Source of the DNA: Andreprevotia sp. IGB-42
Lineage (GTDB): Bacteria; Pseudomonadota; Gammaproteobacteria; Burkholderiales; Chitinibacteraceae
DNA: 64,000 nt
Direction of reading: 5' to 3'
Assembly (NCBI RefSeq): GCF_009848685.1
Contig: NZ_WXTX01000001.1
Location: 372,001 to 436,000 of the forward strand
Positions 9,241 to 21,647 of this stretch are shown in pieces. Under the pieces are notes generated by a model. It searched no databases and had not been told where the DNA came from. It saw only the letters and a program-made list of their open reading frames with translations. Numbering within the stretch: position 1 is the stretch's first letter; each line of letters opens with the position of its first letter. The position numbers and the translations under genes are program-made.

Positions 9241-12006
9241 TTACAGCGTACGCGCCACTTCGATGATCTCGAAGACCTCGAGCTGATCGCCTTCCTGGAT
9301 GTCGTTGTAGTTCTTGATCTGCAGACCGCACTCGTAGCCAGCCTTGACTTCCTTGACGTCGTCCTTGAAACGCTTGAGCGTTTCCAGCTCGCCCTGGTGC
9401 ACCACGACATGGTTGCGCAGCAGGCGTACACCCGCACCACGCTTGACCGTACCGTCGAGCACGTAACAACCGGCGATCGAACCCACCTTGGACACCACGA
9501 ACACCTGGCGGATTTCCACGAGACCGATGATCTGTTCGCGTTTTTCCGGTGCCAGCATGCCGGTCAGTGCGGCGCGCACATCGTCCACAACGTCATAGAT
9601 GATGTTGTAGTAACGGATGTCGACGCCTTCGGCTTCGGCCAGCTTGCGTGCGGCCGCATCGGCGCGCACGTTGAAGCCAACCACCACCGCCTTGGACGCC
9701 AGCGCCAGGTTGATGTCCGATTCCGAGATGCCGCCCACGCCCGAGTGCAGGATCTGCACGCGCACTTCGCTGGTGGAAAGCTTGAGCAGACTGCCGCTGA
9801 GTGCTTCCAGCGAGCCCTGCACATCGCTCTTGATGATGATGGGCAGGTTCTGCACTTCGCCCTCGGCCATCGCCGCGAACATGTTTTCCAGCTTGGAAGC
9901 CTGCTGCTTGGCAAACTTCACGTCACGGAACTTGCCTTGACGGAACAGGGCAATTTCACGCGCCTTCTTCTCGTCGCCCAGCACCATCACGTCGACACCG
10001 GCTGCCGGTACTTCGGACAGGCCCAGGATTTCGACCGGGATGGACGGGCCGGCTTCGCTGATCTGCTTGCCGTTTTCGTCCAGCATGGCACGCACGCGGC
10101 CATACACGCTGCCGGCCAGCACCACGTCGCCCTTCTTGAGGGTACCGGATTGCACCAGCATGGAAGCCACTGCACCACGGCCCTTGTCCAGACGGGCTTC
10201 GATGATGATGCCCTTGGCAGGGGTATCGATCGGCGCGGTCAGCTCCAGCACTTCGGCCTGCAGCAGGATCGCGTCGAGCAGACCGTCGATATTGGTGCCC
10301 TGCTTGGCAGAGACTTCAACGAACTGCGTATCGCCACCCCAGTCTTCCGGCACCACTTCCTGTGCCACCAGTTCCTGGCGGATACGCTCGGCGTTGGCAC
10401 CCTGCTTGTCGATCTTGTTGACCGCAACGACGATGGGTACACCGGCCGCCTTGGCGTGGTGGATCGCTTCGATCGTTTGCGGCATCACGCCATCGTCAGC
10501 CGCCACCACCAGCACCACGATGTCGGTCGCGCTGGCACCACGTGCACGCATGGCGGTAAACGCCTCGTGGCCCGGGGTGTCGAGGAAGGTGATCATGCCC
10601 TTGTCGGTTTCCACGTGGTACGCACCGATGTGCTGGGTAATGCCACCGGCTTCGCCTGCGGCAACCTTGGCACGACGGATGTAGTCCAGCAGCGAAGTCT
10701 TGCCGTGGTCAACGTGACCCATGACGGTAACGACCGGCGCACGCGAAACCTGCAGGTGTTCTTCGCCCTTGGCTTCGTCAACCAGATAGGTATCCGGATC
10801 ATCGAGCTTGGCGGCAACCGGGGCATGGCCCATTTCTTCGACGACGATCATCGCCGTTTCCTGGTCCAGAACCTGGTTGATGGTCACCATCATGCCCATC
10901 TTCATCAGGGCCTTGACGACTTCCACGCCCTTGACGGCCATCTTGTGCGCCAGATCGGACACGGAAATGGTTTCCGGTACGTCAACGGTATGCACGATTT
11001 TTTCAGTCGGGGTCTGGAAACCGTGCGCGTTGTCGCTATCGGTGCTCTTGTTGTGCTTGCCGCTGCCCTTCTTGGATTTCCAGCCACCGGTACCGGTGTC
11101 GCCACCGCGGGTCTTGAGGCCGGCACCGCCCTTCTTGCCGCGGGTGTCTTCCCAGTTGCCGCGCTTGTCGCCGTCTTTCTTCTTGTCGCCCGGCTTCGGG
11201 GCAGCAGTGGTGGAAGACGGCGTTGCCGCAGCGGCAGGCGCTGCAGTCTTTGCAACAGCCACCACCGGTTCCGGCTTGACCGGCTCCGGCGCGTGCATCG
11301 GGGTTTCCTTCGGCTTGCGCAGCTCTACACGCATGCCGATACGCGGGCGATCACCACTGACCGAAGGCACTGGCGACGGGGCCGGTGCAGCAACGGGTGC
11401 AGGGGTGGGTACCGGCGCAGCAGCTGCCGGGGTGCTGGCAGCAGCAGCCGGTGCCGGCGTGGCGACAGGCGTAGCAGCGACCGGGGTAACCACCTCGGCA
11501 GCAACAGCTTCAGCCACCGGCGCAACGGCAACGGCTTCATCTTCCCTGGCCGGCGCAGTACGCTGTTCCTGCTTGGCGCGCATTTCTGCCGCCTGGCGCT
11601 CACGCAGCGCATTGCTGCGCTGGGCATCCGCATCACGCGCGGTACGCTCGGCATCGCTCAAGGCCACCGGCGCGACTGCAGGCTCTGCAGCACGCACGAT
11701 TTCTGCTGGCGCCTCGGCCGGCAGCACGCGCTTCTTGCGTGTTTCAACGGTGATGGTCTTGGCACGGCCGGTGGAATCGGTCTTCTTGATTTCCGACGTC
11801 TGCTTGCGTGTCAGCGTGATCTTCGGCTTGTCGGCCGCAGCACCATGCTTGTGTTTCAGGTGATCGAGCAGACGCGCCTTGTCGTCTGCAGTCACCGGGT
11901 CCGATTCACCTTGCTTGGCCACACCGGCCGCACGCAACTGCTCAAGCAGTTCTTGCGGCGGCATTTTCAGCTCAGCGGCAAATCGACTGACGTTTAGTTC
12001 ACTCAT
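9241..12006 (-). CDS. infB: Translation initiation factor IF-2
   Basis: This 921-residue GTPase delivers initiator tRNA and joins the ribosomal subunits. It has a small N-terminal IF2N domain ([20 protein letters not shown]), then a long Ala/Pro/Lys-rich linker (about 60-340). A second IF2N-type domain (about 340-410) precedes the G domain, which has GHVDHGKTS near 430, DTPGHEAF and NKID. Domains II-IV follow. The start at 12006 is chosen because it matches the family N-terminus and has GGGAGA upstream. Antisense frames over this gene are long only because of its codon bias. Confidence 0.97.
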   Translation of the reverse strand: MSELNVSRFAAELKMPPQELLEQLRAAGVAKQGESDPVTADDKARLLDHLKHKHGAAADKPKITLTRKQTSEIKKTDSTGRAKTITVETRKKRVLPAEAPAEIVRAAEPAVAPVALSDAERTARDADAQRSNALRERQAAEMRAKQEQRTAPAREDEAVAVAPVAEAVAAEVVTPVAATPVATPAPAAAASTPAAAAPVPTPAPVAAPAPSPVPSVSGDRPRIGMRVELRKPKETPMHAPEPVKPEPVVAVAKTAAPAAAATPSSTTAAPKPGDKKKDGDKRGNWEDTRGKKGGAGLKTRGGDTGTGGWKSKKGSGKHNKSTDSDNAHGFQTPTEKIVHTVDVPETISVSDLAHKMAVKGVEVVKALMKMGMMVTINQVLDQETAMIVVEEMGHAPVAAKLDDPDTYLVDEAKGEEHLQVSRAPVVTVMGHVDHGKTSLLDYIRRAKVAAGEAGGITQHIGAYHVETDKGMITFLDTPGHEAFTAMRARGASATDIVVLVVAADDGVMPQTIEAIHHAKAAGVPIVVAVNKIDKQGANAERIRQELVAQEVVPEDWGGDTQFVEVSAKQGTNIDGLLDAILLQAEVLELTAPIDTPAKGIIIEARLDKGRGAVASMLVQSGTLKKGDVVLAGSVYGRVRAMLDENGKQISEAGPSIPVEILGLSEVPAAGVDVMVLGDEKKAREIALFRQGKFRDVKFAKQQASKLENMFAAMAEGEVQNLPIIIKSDVQGSLEALSGSLLKLSTSEVRVQILHSGVGGISESDINLALASKAVVVGFNVRADAAARKLAEAEGVDIRYYNIIYDVVDDVRAALTGMLAPEKREQIIGLVEIRQVFVVSKVGSIAGCYVLDGTVKRGAGVRLLRNHVVVHQGELETLKRFKDDVKEVKAGYECGLQIKNYNDIQEGDQLEVFEIIEVARTL

Positions 12007-12033
12007 GCATTTCTCCCAGCCCTCTACGAGCAA

Positions 12034-13506
12034 TTACGCGAACCAATGCTCGCGGGCCTTCAGAATCAGTTGCTTGGCAGACTCGTCATCAATGTTGGTG
12101 ATTTCGGTCAGCTCGTCCACGGCGAGTTCAGCCAACTCGTCGCGGGTGTGGATATCTTTCTCAGCCAGCGCGGCAGCAATTTCCGCTGTCATGCCTTCGA
12201 GATTTTTCAAGTCTTCAGCCTGGTGCTCAAGTTTTTCTTCGCGCACGATCGCCTGCGTCAGCAGGGCATCACGGGCACGCGAGCGCAATTCGTTGACGGT
12301 ATCTTCGTCAAAACCTTCGATCTCGAGCATTTCCGCCAGCGGCACGTAGGCCACTTCTTCCAGCGTATTGAAGCCTTCCTGCACCAATACGTCGGCGACG
12401 TCTTCATCCACATCCAACGCTTGCACGAAGAGTTCGCGGATCTTGGTGAACTCTTCTTCGTGTTTCTCTTCAGCTTGCTCAACGGTCATGATGTTGAGCT
12501 TCCAGCCGGTCAGCTCGGCAGCGAGCTTCACGTTCTGGCCGCCACGGCCGATGGCCATGGCCAGGTTGTCTTCATCAACGACCACATCCATGCTGTGGTT
12601 GTCTTCATCCACGATGATGGAATTGACTTCGGCCGGGCTCAGCGCGCCGATAACGAACTGCGCCGGATCCGGCGACCACAGAATGATGTCGACACGCTCG
12701 CCGGCCAGCTCGTTGGTGACCGCGTTCACGCGGGTGCCGCGCACGCCGATGCAGGTGCCTTGCGGGTCTACGCGCTGGTCGTTCGACTTGACAGCGATCT
12801 TGGCGCGGGCGCCGGCATCACGGGCCACGCCCTTGAGCTCGATCAGGCCGTTTTCGATTTCCGGCACTTCCAGCTCGAACAGCTTGGCCATGAATTCCGG
12901 CGTGGTACGCGACAGCACCAGCATCGGGCCACGGCCCAGGCGGTCGATACGCAGCAGGAATGCCCGCACGCGGTCGCCCACGCGCAGGTTTTCCTTCGGG
13001 ATCATCTGGTCGCGCGGCAGCACGGCTTCGAGCTTGCCGATCTCGATGATGGCATTGCCACGCTCGATACGCTTGATGCTGCCCGACACGATGTGCTCGC
13101 GGCGCTGCAGGAAATCATTCAGGTTCTGTTCACGCTCGGCATCGCGGATCTTCTGCAGGATGACCTGCTTGGCGGTCTGCGCACCGATACGGCCGAATTC
13201 GATCGGCTCCAGTTCTTCTTCCCAGGTTTCCCCGAGTTGCAGATCCTTGTCGTAGTCCGGCGCATCGGTGATGGCGATCTGGCGGCTGGGTTCTTCGTGG
13301 TCGTTGTCTTCCACTACGGTCCAGACGCGGAACGAACGATAGTCGCCGGTATCACGGTCGATATCGACGCGGATATCCACTTCGTCTTCGTAACGCTTCT
13401 TGGTCGCCGAAGCGAGGGCCATTTCCAACGCGGTGAACACCACGTCTTTCTCTACATTTTTCTCACGTGCCAGCGCATCGACCAGCAACAGGATTTCACG
13501 GCTCAT
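12034..13506 (-). CDS. nusA: Transcription termination/antitermination factor NusA
   Basis: This 490-residue protein binds RNA polymerase and nascent RNA. It has an N-terminal RNAP-binding domain (1-130), an S1 domain (about 135-200), two KH domains (about 205-345, with [12 protein letters not shown]), and two acidic C-terminal helix-hairpin-helix repeats (about 360-490), as in other proteobacteria. It lies between rimP and infB in the standard operon order. Confidence 0.97.
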   Translation of the reverse strand: MSREILLLVDALAREKNVEKDVVFTALEMALASATKKRYEDEVDIRVDIDRDTGDYRSFRVWTVVEDNDHEEPSRQIAITDAPDYDKDLQLGETWEEELEPIEFGRIGAQTAKQVILQKIRDAEREQNLNDFLQRREHIVSGSIKRIERGNAIIEIGKLEAVLPRDQMIPKENLRVGDRVRAFLLRIDRLGRGPMLVLSRTTPEFMAKLFELEVPEIENGLIELKGVARDAGARAKIAVKSNDQRVDPQGTCIGVRGTRVNAVTNELAGERVDIILWSPDPAQFVIGALSPAEVNSIIVDEDNHSMDVVVDEDNLAMAIGRGGQNVKLAAELTGWKLNIMTVEQAEEKHEEEFTKIRELFVQALDVDEDVADVLVQEGFNTLEEVAYVPLAEMLEIEGFDEDTVNELRSRARDALLTQAIVREEKLEHQAEDLKNLEGMTAEIAAALAEKDIHTRDELAELAVDELTEITNIDDESAKQLILKAREHWFA

Positions 13507-13553
13507 TGTCTTCTACACCTTCAGCAAAAGCTCGCAAACGCGTTTTCTAAAAT

Positions 13554-13985
13554 TCAAAACTGCGGCTCGAGCCGCACCTTGTCTATCTGTGCCAGCGGCA
13601 GCGCCAGGCGCTCGCCATCGGCATCCACGACGACCGAACCGTCTTCCAGCCCGATCAGCGTGCCTGTAAATCGTTTCCGCTTGTCCGGCAGGGGCAAACG
13701 CAGCTTCACCTTGACGAGCTGCCCTGCGAAACGCGCAAAGTCTTCCGGTTTCCTGATCGGCCGATCCAGACCCGGCGACGACACTTCCAAGCGTTCGTAG
13801 GCGATATTCTCTACCATGAACAAACGCGTGAAATGGTTACTGACCGTCACACAGTCTTCCACGGTGATGCCGCCCGGCTTATCGATAAACAACCGAACCA
13901 AACCGTTTTGCGCCAACTCCAGATCAACCAGCTCGTAGCCGAGACCGGGCAGCGTGGACTCCAGCACGTCTTGCAGATTGGGCAT
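13554..13985 (-). CDS. rimP: Ribosome maturation factor RimP
   Basis: This 143-residue 30S assembly factor begins with [20 protein letters not shown] and contains the family [28 protein letters not shown] precedes the ATG. It is the first gene of the rimP-nusA-infB operon. The region 13986-14191 upstream is shared with the divergent fadD-like gene and presumably holds both promoters; I could not assign them. Confidence 0.95.
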   Translation of the reverse strand: MPNLQDVLESTLPGLGYELVDLELAQNGLVRLFIDKPGGITVEDCVTVSNHFTRLFMVENIAYERLEVSSPGLDRPIRKPEDFARFAGQLVKVKLRLPLPDKRKRFTGTLIGLEDGSVVVDADGERLALPLAQIDKVRLEPQF

Positions 13986-14191
13986 ACTTTCCTTTCAACA
14001 AACGCCACAAACAAAAAATGGGCTGCAAAACTGCGCCCATTTCAAAAAGGACTCCCCTGTTCATACCGCTTTATAGGGAATAGCCCCGATTCTAACAGAA
14101 ACAACCACTTGGCGAAACTAGGGGCGCTCACCGCTTGAGCGATGTAGCTGACCTCACTACAGTTACAGATTAACTACCAGGAGACTGTGCA

Positions 14192-15859
14192 ATGGATCGA
14201 CCGTGGTTCGAGAGCTACCCCGAGGGCATTCCGCAACAAGTGGATGTGCATGAATTCGGCTCCATCCCCGAGGTGATCGCGCGCACCGTCGAGCGCTTTC
14301 CCGATCGCGATGCCTTCATCAACATGGGGCGCGCGATCAGCTATGCCGAGATGGACCGGCTATCCAATGCATTTGCCGCCTACCTGCAACACGATCTGAA
14401 GCTGGCGCGCGGCGCCCGCGTGGCGCTGATGATGCCCAATCTGCTGCAGTATCCGATCGCGCTCTTTGGCGTGCTGAAAGCCGGCATGGTGGTGGTGAAC
14501 GTCAACCCGCTGTACACGCCGCGCGAGCTGGGCCACCAGTTGAAGGATGCCGGTGCCGAAGCGATCGTGATCCTCGCCAACTTTGCGCACACGCTGGAAA
14601 AAGTGACGGCCGAAGAAAAAGTCAGCCTCAAGCGCGTGATCGTCACCGAGATCGGCGATCTGCTGGGTTTCCCCAAGCGCTTGCTGATCAATGCAGCGGT
14701 CAAGTACATCAAGAAGATGGTCCCTGCGTATGTGCTGCCGGGTCATGTGAATTTCAACAGCACCATCGCCAGTGGCGAGCAGCTGCAGCTGACCCCGATT
14801 GCCCTCACCCACGACGACATCGCCTTCCTGCAATACACCGGTGGCACCACCGGCGTGGCCAAGGGCGCGATGCTCACGCATGGCAATATCGTCGCCAACA
14901 TGCAGCAGGCGCATGCGTGGATCAAGGATGCGGTGGACGAAGGCCGCGAGATGATCATCACCGCGCTGCCGCTGTACCATATCTTTTCGCTGACCGCGAA
15001 CGGCATGGTGTTCACCAAGATCGGCGCCACCAACCTGCTGATCACCAACCCGCGTGACATTGCCGGCTTCGTGAAGGAGATCGGCAAGTACCCGGTCACC
15101 TGCATGACCGGTGTGAACACGCTGTTCAATGCGCTGACCAACAACGCCGACTTTGCGAAGCTGGACTTCAAGCGCTGGAAGCTGGCGCTGGGCGGCGGCA
15201 TGGCGGTGCAGCACGCGGTGGCGGACAAATGGAAACACATCACCGGCGTGCCGCTGGTGGAAGCCTACGGGCTGACCGAAACATCGCCAGCGGCGATGAT
15301 CAACCCGATGACGCTGAAGGAATACAACGGCATGATCGGCCTGCCCATCCCCAGCACCGACGCGGAGATCCGCAGCGACAGCGGCGAGGTACTGCCGGCC
15401 GGCAGCGCAGGCGAGTTGTTCATCAAGGGCCCGCAGGTGATGAAGGGCTACTGGCAGCGCCCGGATGAAACCGCCAAGGTACTGGGTGCCGACGGCTTTC
15501 TGGCTACCGGCGATGTGGCGGTGATGTCGCCCACCGGCTTCTTCCGCATCGCGGACCGCAAGAAGGACATGGTGCTGGTATCGGGCTTCAACGTGTACCC
15601 CAATGAGGTGGAAGACGTGGTGGCCGAGCATCCGGGCGTACTGGAAGTGGCGTGCATCGGCGTGCCGGACGAGAAATCCGGCGAGGCAGTGAAGGTGTTC
15701 ATCGTGAAGAAAGACCCCAAACTGACCGAACAGGACGTGATTGCCTTTGCCCGCGAACGCCTGACCAATTACAAGGTGCCACGGCTGGTTGAGTTCAGAG
15801 ACCAATTACCCAAATCAAATGTGGGTAAAATCCTGCGCAGGGAACTTAGGCCCCACTAA
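14192..15859 (+). CDS. fadD: Long-chain fatty acid-CoA ligase
   Basis: This 555-residue AMP-forming acyl-CoA synthetase activates fatty acids for beta-oxidation. The ATP/AMP motif YTGGTTGVAKGAM lies near residue 216, YGLTETSP near 360, and the hinge/A8 region (FRIADRKKDMVLVSGFNVYP) near 455. The C-terminal Lys motif SNVGKILRREL is intact. The start follows a CAGGAG site. It is divergent from rimP and followed after 18 bases by pilU. Confidence 0.93.
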   Translation: MDRPWFESYPEGIPQQVDVHEFGSIPEVIARTVERFPDRDAFINMGRAISYAEMDRLSNAFAAYLQHDLKLARGARVALMMPNLLQYPIALFGVLKAGMVVVNVNPLYTPRELGHQLKDAGAEAIVILANFAHTLEKVTAEEKVSLKRVIVTEIGDLLGFPKRLLINAAVKYIKKMVPAYVLPGHVNFNSTIASGEQLQLTPIALTHDDIAFLQYTGGTTGVAKGAMLTHGNIVANMQQAHAWIKDAVDEGREMIITALPLYHIFSLTANGMVFTKIGATNLLITNPRDIAGFVKEIGKYPVTCMTGVNTLFNALTNNADFAKLDFKRWKLALGGGMAVQHAVADKWKHITGVPLVEAYGLTETSPAAMINPMTLKEYNGMIGLPIPSTDAEIRSDSGEVLPAGSAGELFIKGPQVMKGYWQRPDETAKVLGADGFLATGDVAVMSPTGFFRIADRKKDMVLVSGFNVYPNEVEDVVAEHPGVLEVACIGVPDEKSGEAVKVFIVKKDPKLTEQDVIAFARERLTNYKVPRLVEFRDQLPKSNVGKILRRELRPH

Positions 15860-15877
15860 TAACCAGAGAATATCGCC

Positions 15878-17047
15878 ATGAACCTGTTGCCGTTTTTCAA
15901 ACTGATGGCCGATCACAAGGCATCCGACCTGTTCTTGTCCGCACAGTCGCCGGTCATCATCAAGATAGGCGGCAACTGCCGGCCGGTGAATAGCCAGGTG
16001 CTGAACGCGGAGCATGTGCAGCAGCTGGTGTACCAGTTGATGAGCCCGCAGCAGATTGCGGATTTCGAGCGCGAGCTGGAATCGAACTTCGCCATCTCGG
16101 TACCCAGCGTGGGGCGTTACCGGATCAACGTGTTCCGCGCGCGCGGCGCGGTGGCCATGGTGGCGCGCTACATCCGCGTCGATCCGCCATCGATTGCCGA
16201 GCTGCGCATGCCGGAGGTGCTGCAGGAGCTGGTGATGCAGAAGCACGGCATCATCTTGCTGGTGGGCGCCACGGGTTCGGGCAAGAGCTCGACCATGGCG
16301 GCCATGCTCAACTACCGCAATGAGCACCACGCCGGGCACATCCTCACGCTGGAAGACCCGATCGAATTCATGCACCCGCACAAGAAATCGCTGTTCAACC
16401 AGCGCGAGGTGGGTATCGATACCAAGACCTACGGCGATGCACTGAAGAACGCGATGCGGGAGGCTCCCAACGTGCTGATGATCGGCGAAATCCGCGATCA
16501 CGAAACCATGCTGCATGCGATGCAGTACGCGCAGGCCGGCCACCTGTGCCTGTCGACGTTGCACGCCAACAACAGTTATCACTCGATGAGCCGTATCGTG
16601 AACTTCTTCCCGCAGGATGCGCGCGAATCGCTGCTGTACGACTTGTCGACTTCGCTGAAGGCCATCATTTCGCAGCGGCTGGTGAAAACCGACGATGGCC
16701 GCGTGGTACCGGCAGTGGAAGTGATGCTGAACACGCCACGCGTGGCGGAACTGATCCGCAACGGGCAACTGTCCGAGATCAAGGAAGCGATGGAGCAATC
16801 GCTGACCGATGGCTCGGTCACCTTCGAGCAAGCATTGTTCCGGCTGTACAGTGCGGGCGAAATCAACCTGGACGAAGCGCTGCACAACGCCGATTCGGCC
16901 ACCAACCTGTCGTGGATGATCAATAACGCCAACGCGGGCGAAGATGCGCCGATCCCGGTGCGCCCCAAGAACGCCGATTCCATCCTTGCCCCCAGGCAGG
17001 AAGTAGTGGAAGACGCCAACCTCAATTTCGACATCAACCTGCATTGA
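15878..17047 (+). CDS. pilU: Type IV pilus retraction ATPase PilU
   Basis: This 389-residue hexameric ATPase of the PilT/PilU class has an N-terminal PAS-like domain (1-100), Walker A GATGSGKSS (130-138), an Asp box/Walker B region (NVLMIGEIRD, about 206-215) and a His box (GHLCLSTLHANN). The length and acidic C-terminal extension past residue 350 fit PilU better than PilT, the PilT-dependent accessory motor. No pilT lies beside it in this window. Confidence 0.88.
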   Translation: MNLLPFFKLMADHKASDLFLSAQSPVIIKIGGNCRPVNSQVLNAEHVQQLVYQLMSPQQIADFERELESNFAISVPSVGRYRINVFRARGAVAMVARYIRVDPPSIAELRMPEVLQELVMQKHGIILLVGATGSGKSSTMAAMLNYRNEHHAGHILTLEDPIEFMHPHKKSLFNQREVGIDTKTYGDALKNAMREAPNVLMIGEIRDHETMLHAMQYAQAGHLCLSTLHANNSYHSMSRIVNFFPQDARESLLYDLSTSLKAIISQRLVKTDDGRVVPAVEVMLNTPRVAELIRNGQLSEIKEAMEQSLTDGSVTFEQALFRLYSAGEINLDEALHNADSATNLSWMINNANAGEDAPIPVRPKNADSILAPRQEVVEDANLNFDINLH

Positions 17048-17134
17048 GCCGGAAAGGCGCAGCCTTTCCGACAGCAGGATGCCCCCCCGCCAGGGCCGCA
17101 GACGCGGCCCGCTGCATTTGCAACGAGGACACCC

Positions 17135-18624
<1,490 letters not shown>

Positions 18625-18987
18625 TAATCCACTCGCTTACCCGCTGTTCTACCGGCTAATAGAGAACGCCAGCAAACCAACATCAATCTGTCTGGCGCCC
18701 CGGTGCCAGCGCTCTCTTCCTTCACAGGCAGCATGTCAGATGACATGCCTGCCCACAGCGTCCCAAATATTCATGGAAGAGAAATGGGATGCGGCACCCG
18801 CCAAGCCTCATCCTCAACGATATTGCTCCATGTTGTCCCCTCTTTAGAGAACGACTTTGAACATGCCTGCACTTCAGGCCCCTCGGCATCAGCGAAAAGA
18901 ATGCCAAGGAAAAACTTGCAAGTTTCGTCATCAAAATGATAAAAAGCCAGCGGAAATTAACCAAGTAAACCTAATGGGATAACAGAA
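18625..18987. other. Intergenic, lower GC, before the lipoprotein gene
   Basis: These 363 bases contain no supported gene. The composition is visibly more AT-rich than the flanking dapE region, matching the following gene. No clear RNA gene or terminator was identified. Confidence 0.4.
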
Positions 18988-20688
18988 ATGAGGGCTCTGG
19001 CTGCTGTACGAATTTCATTACTAGCAATGGCATTTACCCTGACAGCCTGCGGTGGTGGAGGTGGAAGCAATGGTGCGTCTGGTGGCGCTACTTCAAACGG
19101 CAATGCGTTGATCTTTTCCCCGCCCACACTGGATGTTGATATCCCTTTTGCTGGGCCTGAGAACAGCAAAGAAGTAACTGTATCGGCAACTGCCTCCGGC
19201 GCTATCGACGGCGATGTATATGTGAAGGTCACGGAGCCCACTGGCACCTTCAAACCCAACATCAGCGTTCGCGTAAACAATCGCAATATAACAGCAACGC
19301 TGGTCACCATCGCTAACCTGCCAACAGGCACGCGCAGTGGCAAAATCAAAGTGCAACTGTGCAGAGATTACGATTGCAAGAATGAATATCCAGGCTCGCC
19401 TTCCTATTTGCCTTTCAATGTAAGCAGCGCTTGGCGGCAACCGCAATTAAGCAGCTGGGCCGGCGTTGCAGATTGGGGGACCGAGCGCTATAACCAGGCA
19501 CGTAATCCATTTGTTCCTGTCACGCTTGACCCTCAGCAATTTTCGCCCCGCTGGGAATGGCGTGGTCAGGATACATTCGCGCATTGGAGCCGCATCGCTA
19601 TCGGTGGCGACAAAGTCATCATTACCGACAATTCGATGTACGGACTTTCACAGATTGCACTTAACGAAGGCGATGGACAGCAAGCATGGAAAAATCCCTT
19701 CACTGGTGTGGGGCTATCTGCAAGCAATGTACTGCCTGAAGTCAGCTCTCCAACCATCGAAAGCGGCAACATCTACTTCAAGGGCTTGTCCTCTTATTGG
19801 CAACAAGACTCAACCACAGGCATCATCAAGAACACGCCTTTATCTTCCGCATGGAGCGGCACCGCCACCGAGCCGATTTACGAAACGCTGAATGTGGAAA
19901 AAGGGGTTTTCTATGACTTTGCCCCCATATCGCAAAGCGTGCTTACCCAGCCAGATTACCCGGTAACACTGAGAGCCAGAGCCGTTTCCGGTGAGCTATG
20001 GCGCACCAGCTGGATATCAGCAGCAGCCAAGCGCCACATTGTGATCGGTAACAAAGGTATCTACATTTATTCCTGGTATGTAGACCATACCGATCTACGC
20101 ATAATTGATAAAGCCAGCGGCACAATCCGTCAAACCATCGGAGATAACGTCATAAACACCAACCCCTCCGTCATTTACGGTGGTGCAGTGGTTGGCCCGG
20201 ATGAGGGTGTGTACGTTGTCAGCAATTACAACAGGGGCGGTGTAAGCGGTAGCGATGGAACCCCACCAAACATAGCTCGTCTGGATCGGTTTGAGGAAGG
20301 CAAGGGCAAAATTTGGTCGGTTAACGGTACTTTCTGTGGCAAACCTACGGTCAGCGACGATCATGTCTATATTCTGGCATCTGACCGCTTGGAGGCGCGC
20401 CGTCTCAATGATGGTGGGCTGGACTGGAGCTGGCCGTTCCCGAAGGTTTATAACGAGGTTGGTTGCCCGGCTCCGAGTGATATATTGGTCACACGCAATC
20501 TGGCATTCCTGAATACGCGTGATGGTATCTACGCCGTTGACCTGACCACACACCAGAAAGCATGGGCTTTTGTTAACCCCATGGCCACTGGCGACCTGGC
20601 GCTTTCAGCCAACGGTGTGCTTTACTCAGTAGGCAGCGGCGATCCAAATTACCGTACGGCACGCATACGTGCGTTCAATGTGAAATGA
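18988..20688 (+). CDS. Lipoprotein with PQQ-type beta-propeller repeats
   Basis: This 566-residue predicted outer-membrane lipoprotein has a signal peptide ending at the lipobox LTAC (Cys21), followed by a Gly/Ser-rich spacer. Residues about 40-150 form an Ig-like/beta-sandwich domain. The rest holds weak propeller blades: repeated D-x-G/T-x-x-W sequences such as GLDWSWPFPK and HQKAWAFV. I do not recognise a specific family. Base composition and codon use are less GC-rich than in neighbouring genes, which suggests recent acquisition. A strong terminator follows. Confidence 0.7.
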   Translation: MRALAAVRISLLAMAFTLTACGGGGGSNGASGGATSNGNALIFSPPTLDVDIPFAGPENSKEVTVSATASGAIDGDVYVKVTEPTGTFKPNISVRVNNRNITATLVTIANLPTGTRSGKIKVQLCRDYDCKNEYPGSPSYLPFNVSSAWRQPQLSSWAGVADWGTERYNQARNPFVPVTLDPQQFSPRWEWRGQDTFAHWSRIAIGGDKVIITDNSMYGLSQIALNEGDGQQAWKNPFTGVGLSASNVLPEVSSPTIESGNIYFKGLSSYWQQDSTTGIIKNTPLSSAWSGTATEPIYETLNVEKGVFYDFAPISQSVLTQPDYPVTLRARAVSGELWRTSWISAAAKRHIVIGNKGIYIYSWYVDHTDLRIIDKASGTIRQTIGDNVINTNPSVIYGGAVVGPDEGVYVVSNYNRGGVSGSDGTPPNIARLDRFEEGKGKIWSVNGTFCGKPTVSDDHVYILASDRLEARRLNDGGLDWSWPFPKVYNEVGCPAPSDILVTRNLAFLNTRDGIYAVDLTTHQKAWAFVNPMATGDLALSANGVLYSVGSGDPNYRTARIRAFNVK

Positions 20689-20734
20689 TCTGGCGCTAGA
20701 GTCCAGCTCGACTTTCCAGCCACCCATTGGATGC

Positions 20735-20762
20735 AAACAGCCCGGTCATAACCGGGCTGTTT
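20735..20762. terminator. Bidirectional terminator
   Basis: AAACAGCCCGGT and ACCGGGCTGTTT form a perfect 12-bp stem with a CATA loop, flanked by A and T runs. It lies between the lipoprotein gene and the convergent MipA-family gene. Confidence 0.88.
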
Positions 20763-20789
20763 GTTTATCACAGCAGCAGAGTGCCAGAC

Positions 20790-21596
20790 TTACGGCGACC
20801 ACACGTAGCCCAGCCCTACCCCATAGGTAAGCTGGTTGCGCGTGCCGCGCTGCGTGACGATGGGCGTGTTGGCTGCCGACCCCATCAGGTATTGGTCGAA
20901 TACGCCGGCGCCGGCATACCAGTTGGGATGCAGCTGGTAAATGGCACCCAGCCAGCCGATCACCTGGTGTGCACCGCCGCTGGCAGCAAAACCCGGCAGG
21001 CCGCTGGCCTTGGCGCCTGCGGCATCGATACCGTAATAGGTATTCATGAAATCGCGGCTGGCCCAGCTGAACCCCGTCCCGGCCCCGATCAGGAAGCGCC
21101 GCGACAGGGGCAGCCAGCCAGTAGTGGACACATTGAGCCGCGCGCCATCATAGACCGAGCCGGCATTGGTCAAGACGTTGGCACCCACCCGCCATGTATA
21201 CGGCACCTCGCCCGCGTTGATGTACTGATAGCCGACATAACCGCCGAATTCGATGGTGGTGTCGATCTCGGGCAAGGCATTGAGCACGGAATCGCTCAGA
21301 TCGCTGCGGCCCAGCTTGAGGTTGACGGCAGGGCCCCATTGCAAACCCTGAAGGCCGCCGAAATTGTATTGCGCATACGGGCCATACCATTCGATCAATC
21401 GGCCTGACTCGGTGACGTAACGCACGCCCGGCACAACGCCCACCATCGTATCCTTGCAGCCGCTGCACTCGGTGGTCACGCCCACCGCAGCACCCACCAG
21501 ATTGGGCAATTGCGGCAAATCCACCTGCGAGAACGCGGCGGAGAGGCTTCCCGCGCAAAAAATGGTAATCAGCACACGCTGAATCAGGCACGGCAT
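20790..21596 (-). CDS. MipA/OmpV-family outer membrane protein
   Basis: This 268-residue protein has a signal peptide (about 1-23, ending AAFS) and a beta-barrel with alternating aromatic/hydrophobic strands ending in a C-terminal aromatic strand (TYGVGLGYVWSP). Motifs such as PGVRYVTESGRLIEWYGPYAQY and GAGTGFSWASRDFMNTYYGI are typical of MipA/OmpV, where a barrel scaffolds murein enzymes or acts as a porin. The family call is fairly sure; the role here is not. Confidence 0.8.
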   Translation of the reverse strand: MPCLIQRVLITIFCAGSLSAAFSQVDLPQLPNLVGAAVGVTTECSGCKDTMVGVVPGVRYVTESGRLIEWYGPYAQYNFGGLQGLQWGPAVNLKLGRSDLSDSVLNALPEIDTTIEFGGYVGYQYINAGEVPYTWRVGANVLTNAGSVYDGARLNVSTTGWLPLSRRFLIGAGTGFSWASRDFMNTYYGIDAAGAKASGLPGFAASGGAHQVIGWLGAIYQLHPNWYAGAGVFDQYLMGSAANTPIVTQRGTRNQLTYGVGLGYVWSP

Positions 21597-21647
21597 GCCG
21601 TTTCTCCTGTAAAAACACGGTTGAATTTCAAAATTTCAGGATGCCCT

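Noticed and set aside
9094-11997. A 967-codon plus-strand frame opposite infB
   Set aside because: It is the antisense shadow of infB, His/Gln/Arg-rich with no family features. Similar long shadows lie opposite nusA (12046-13800) and pnp.
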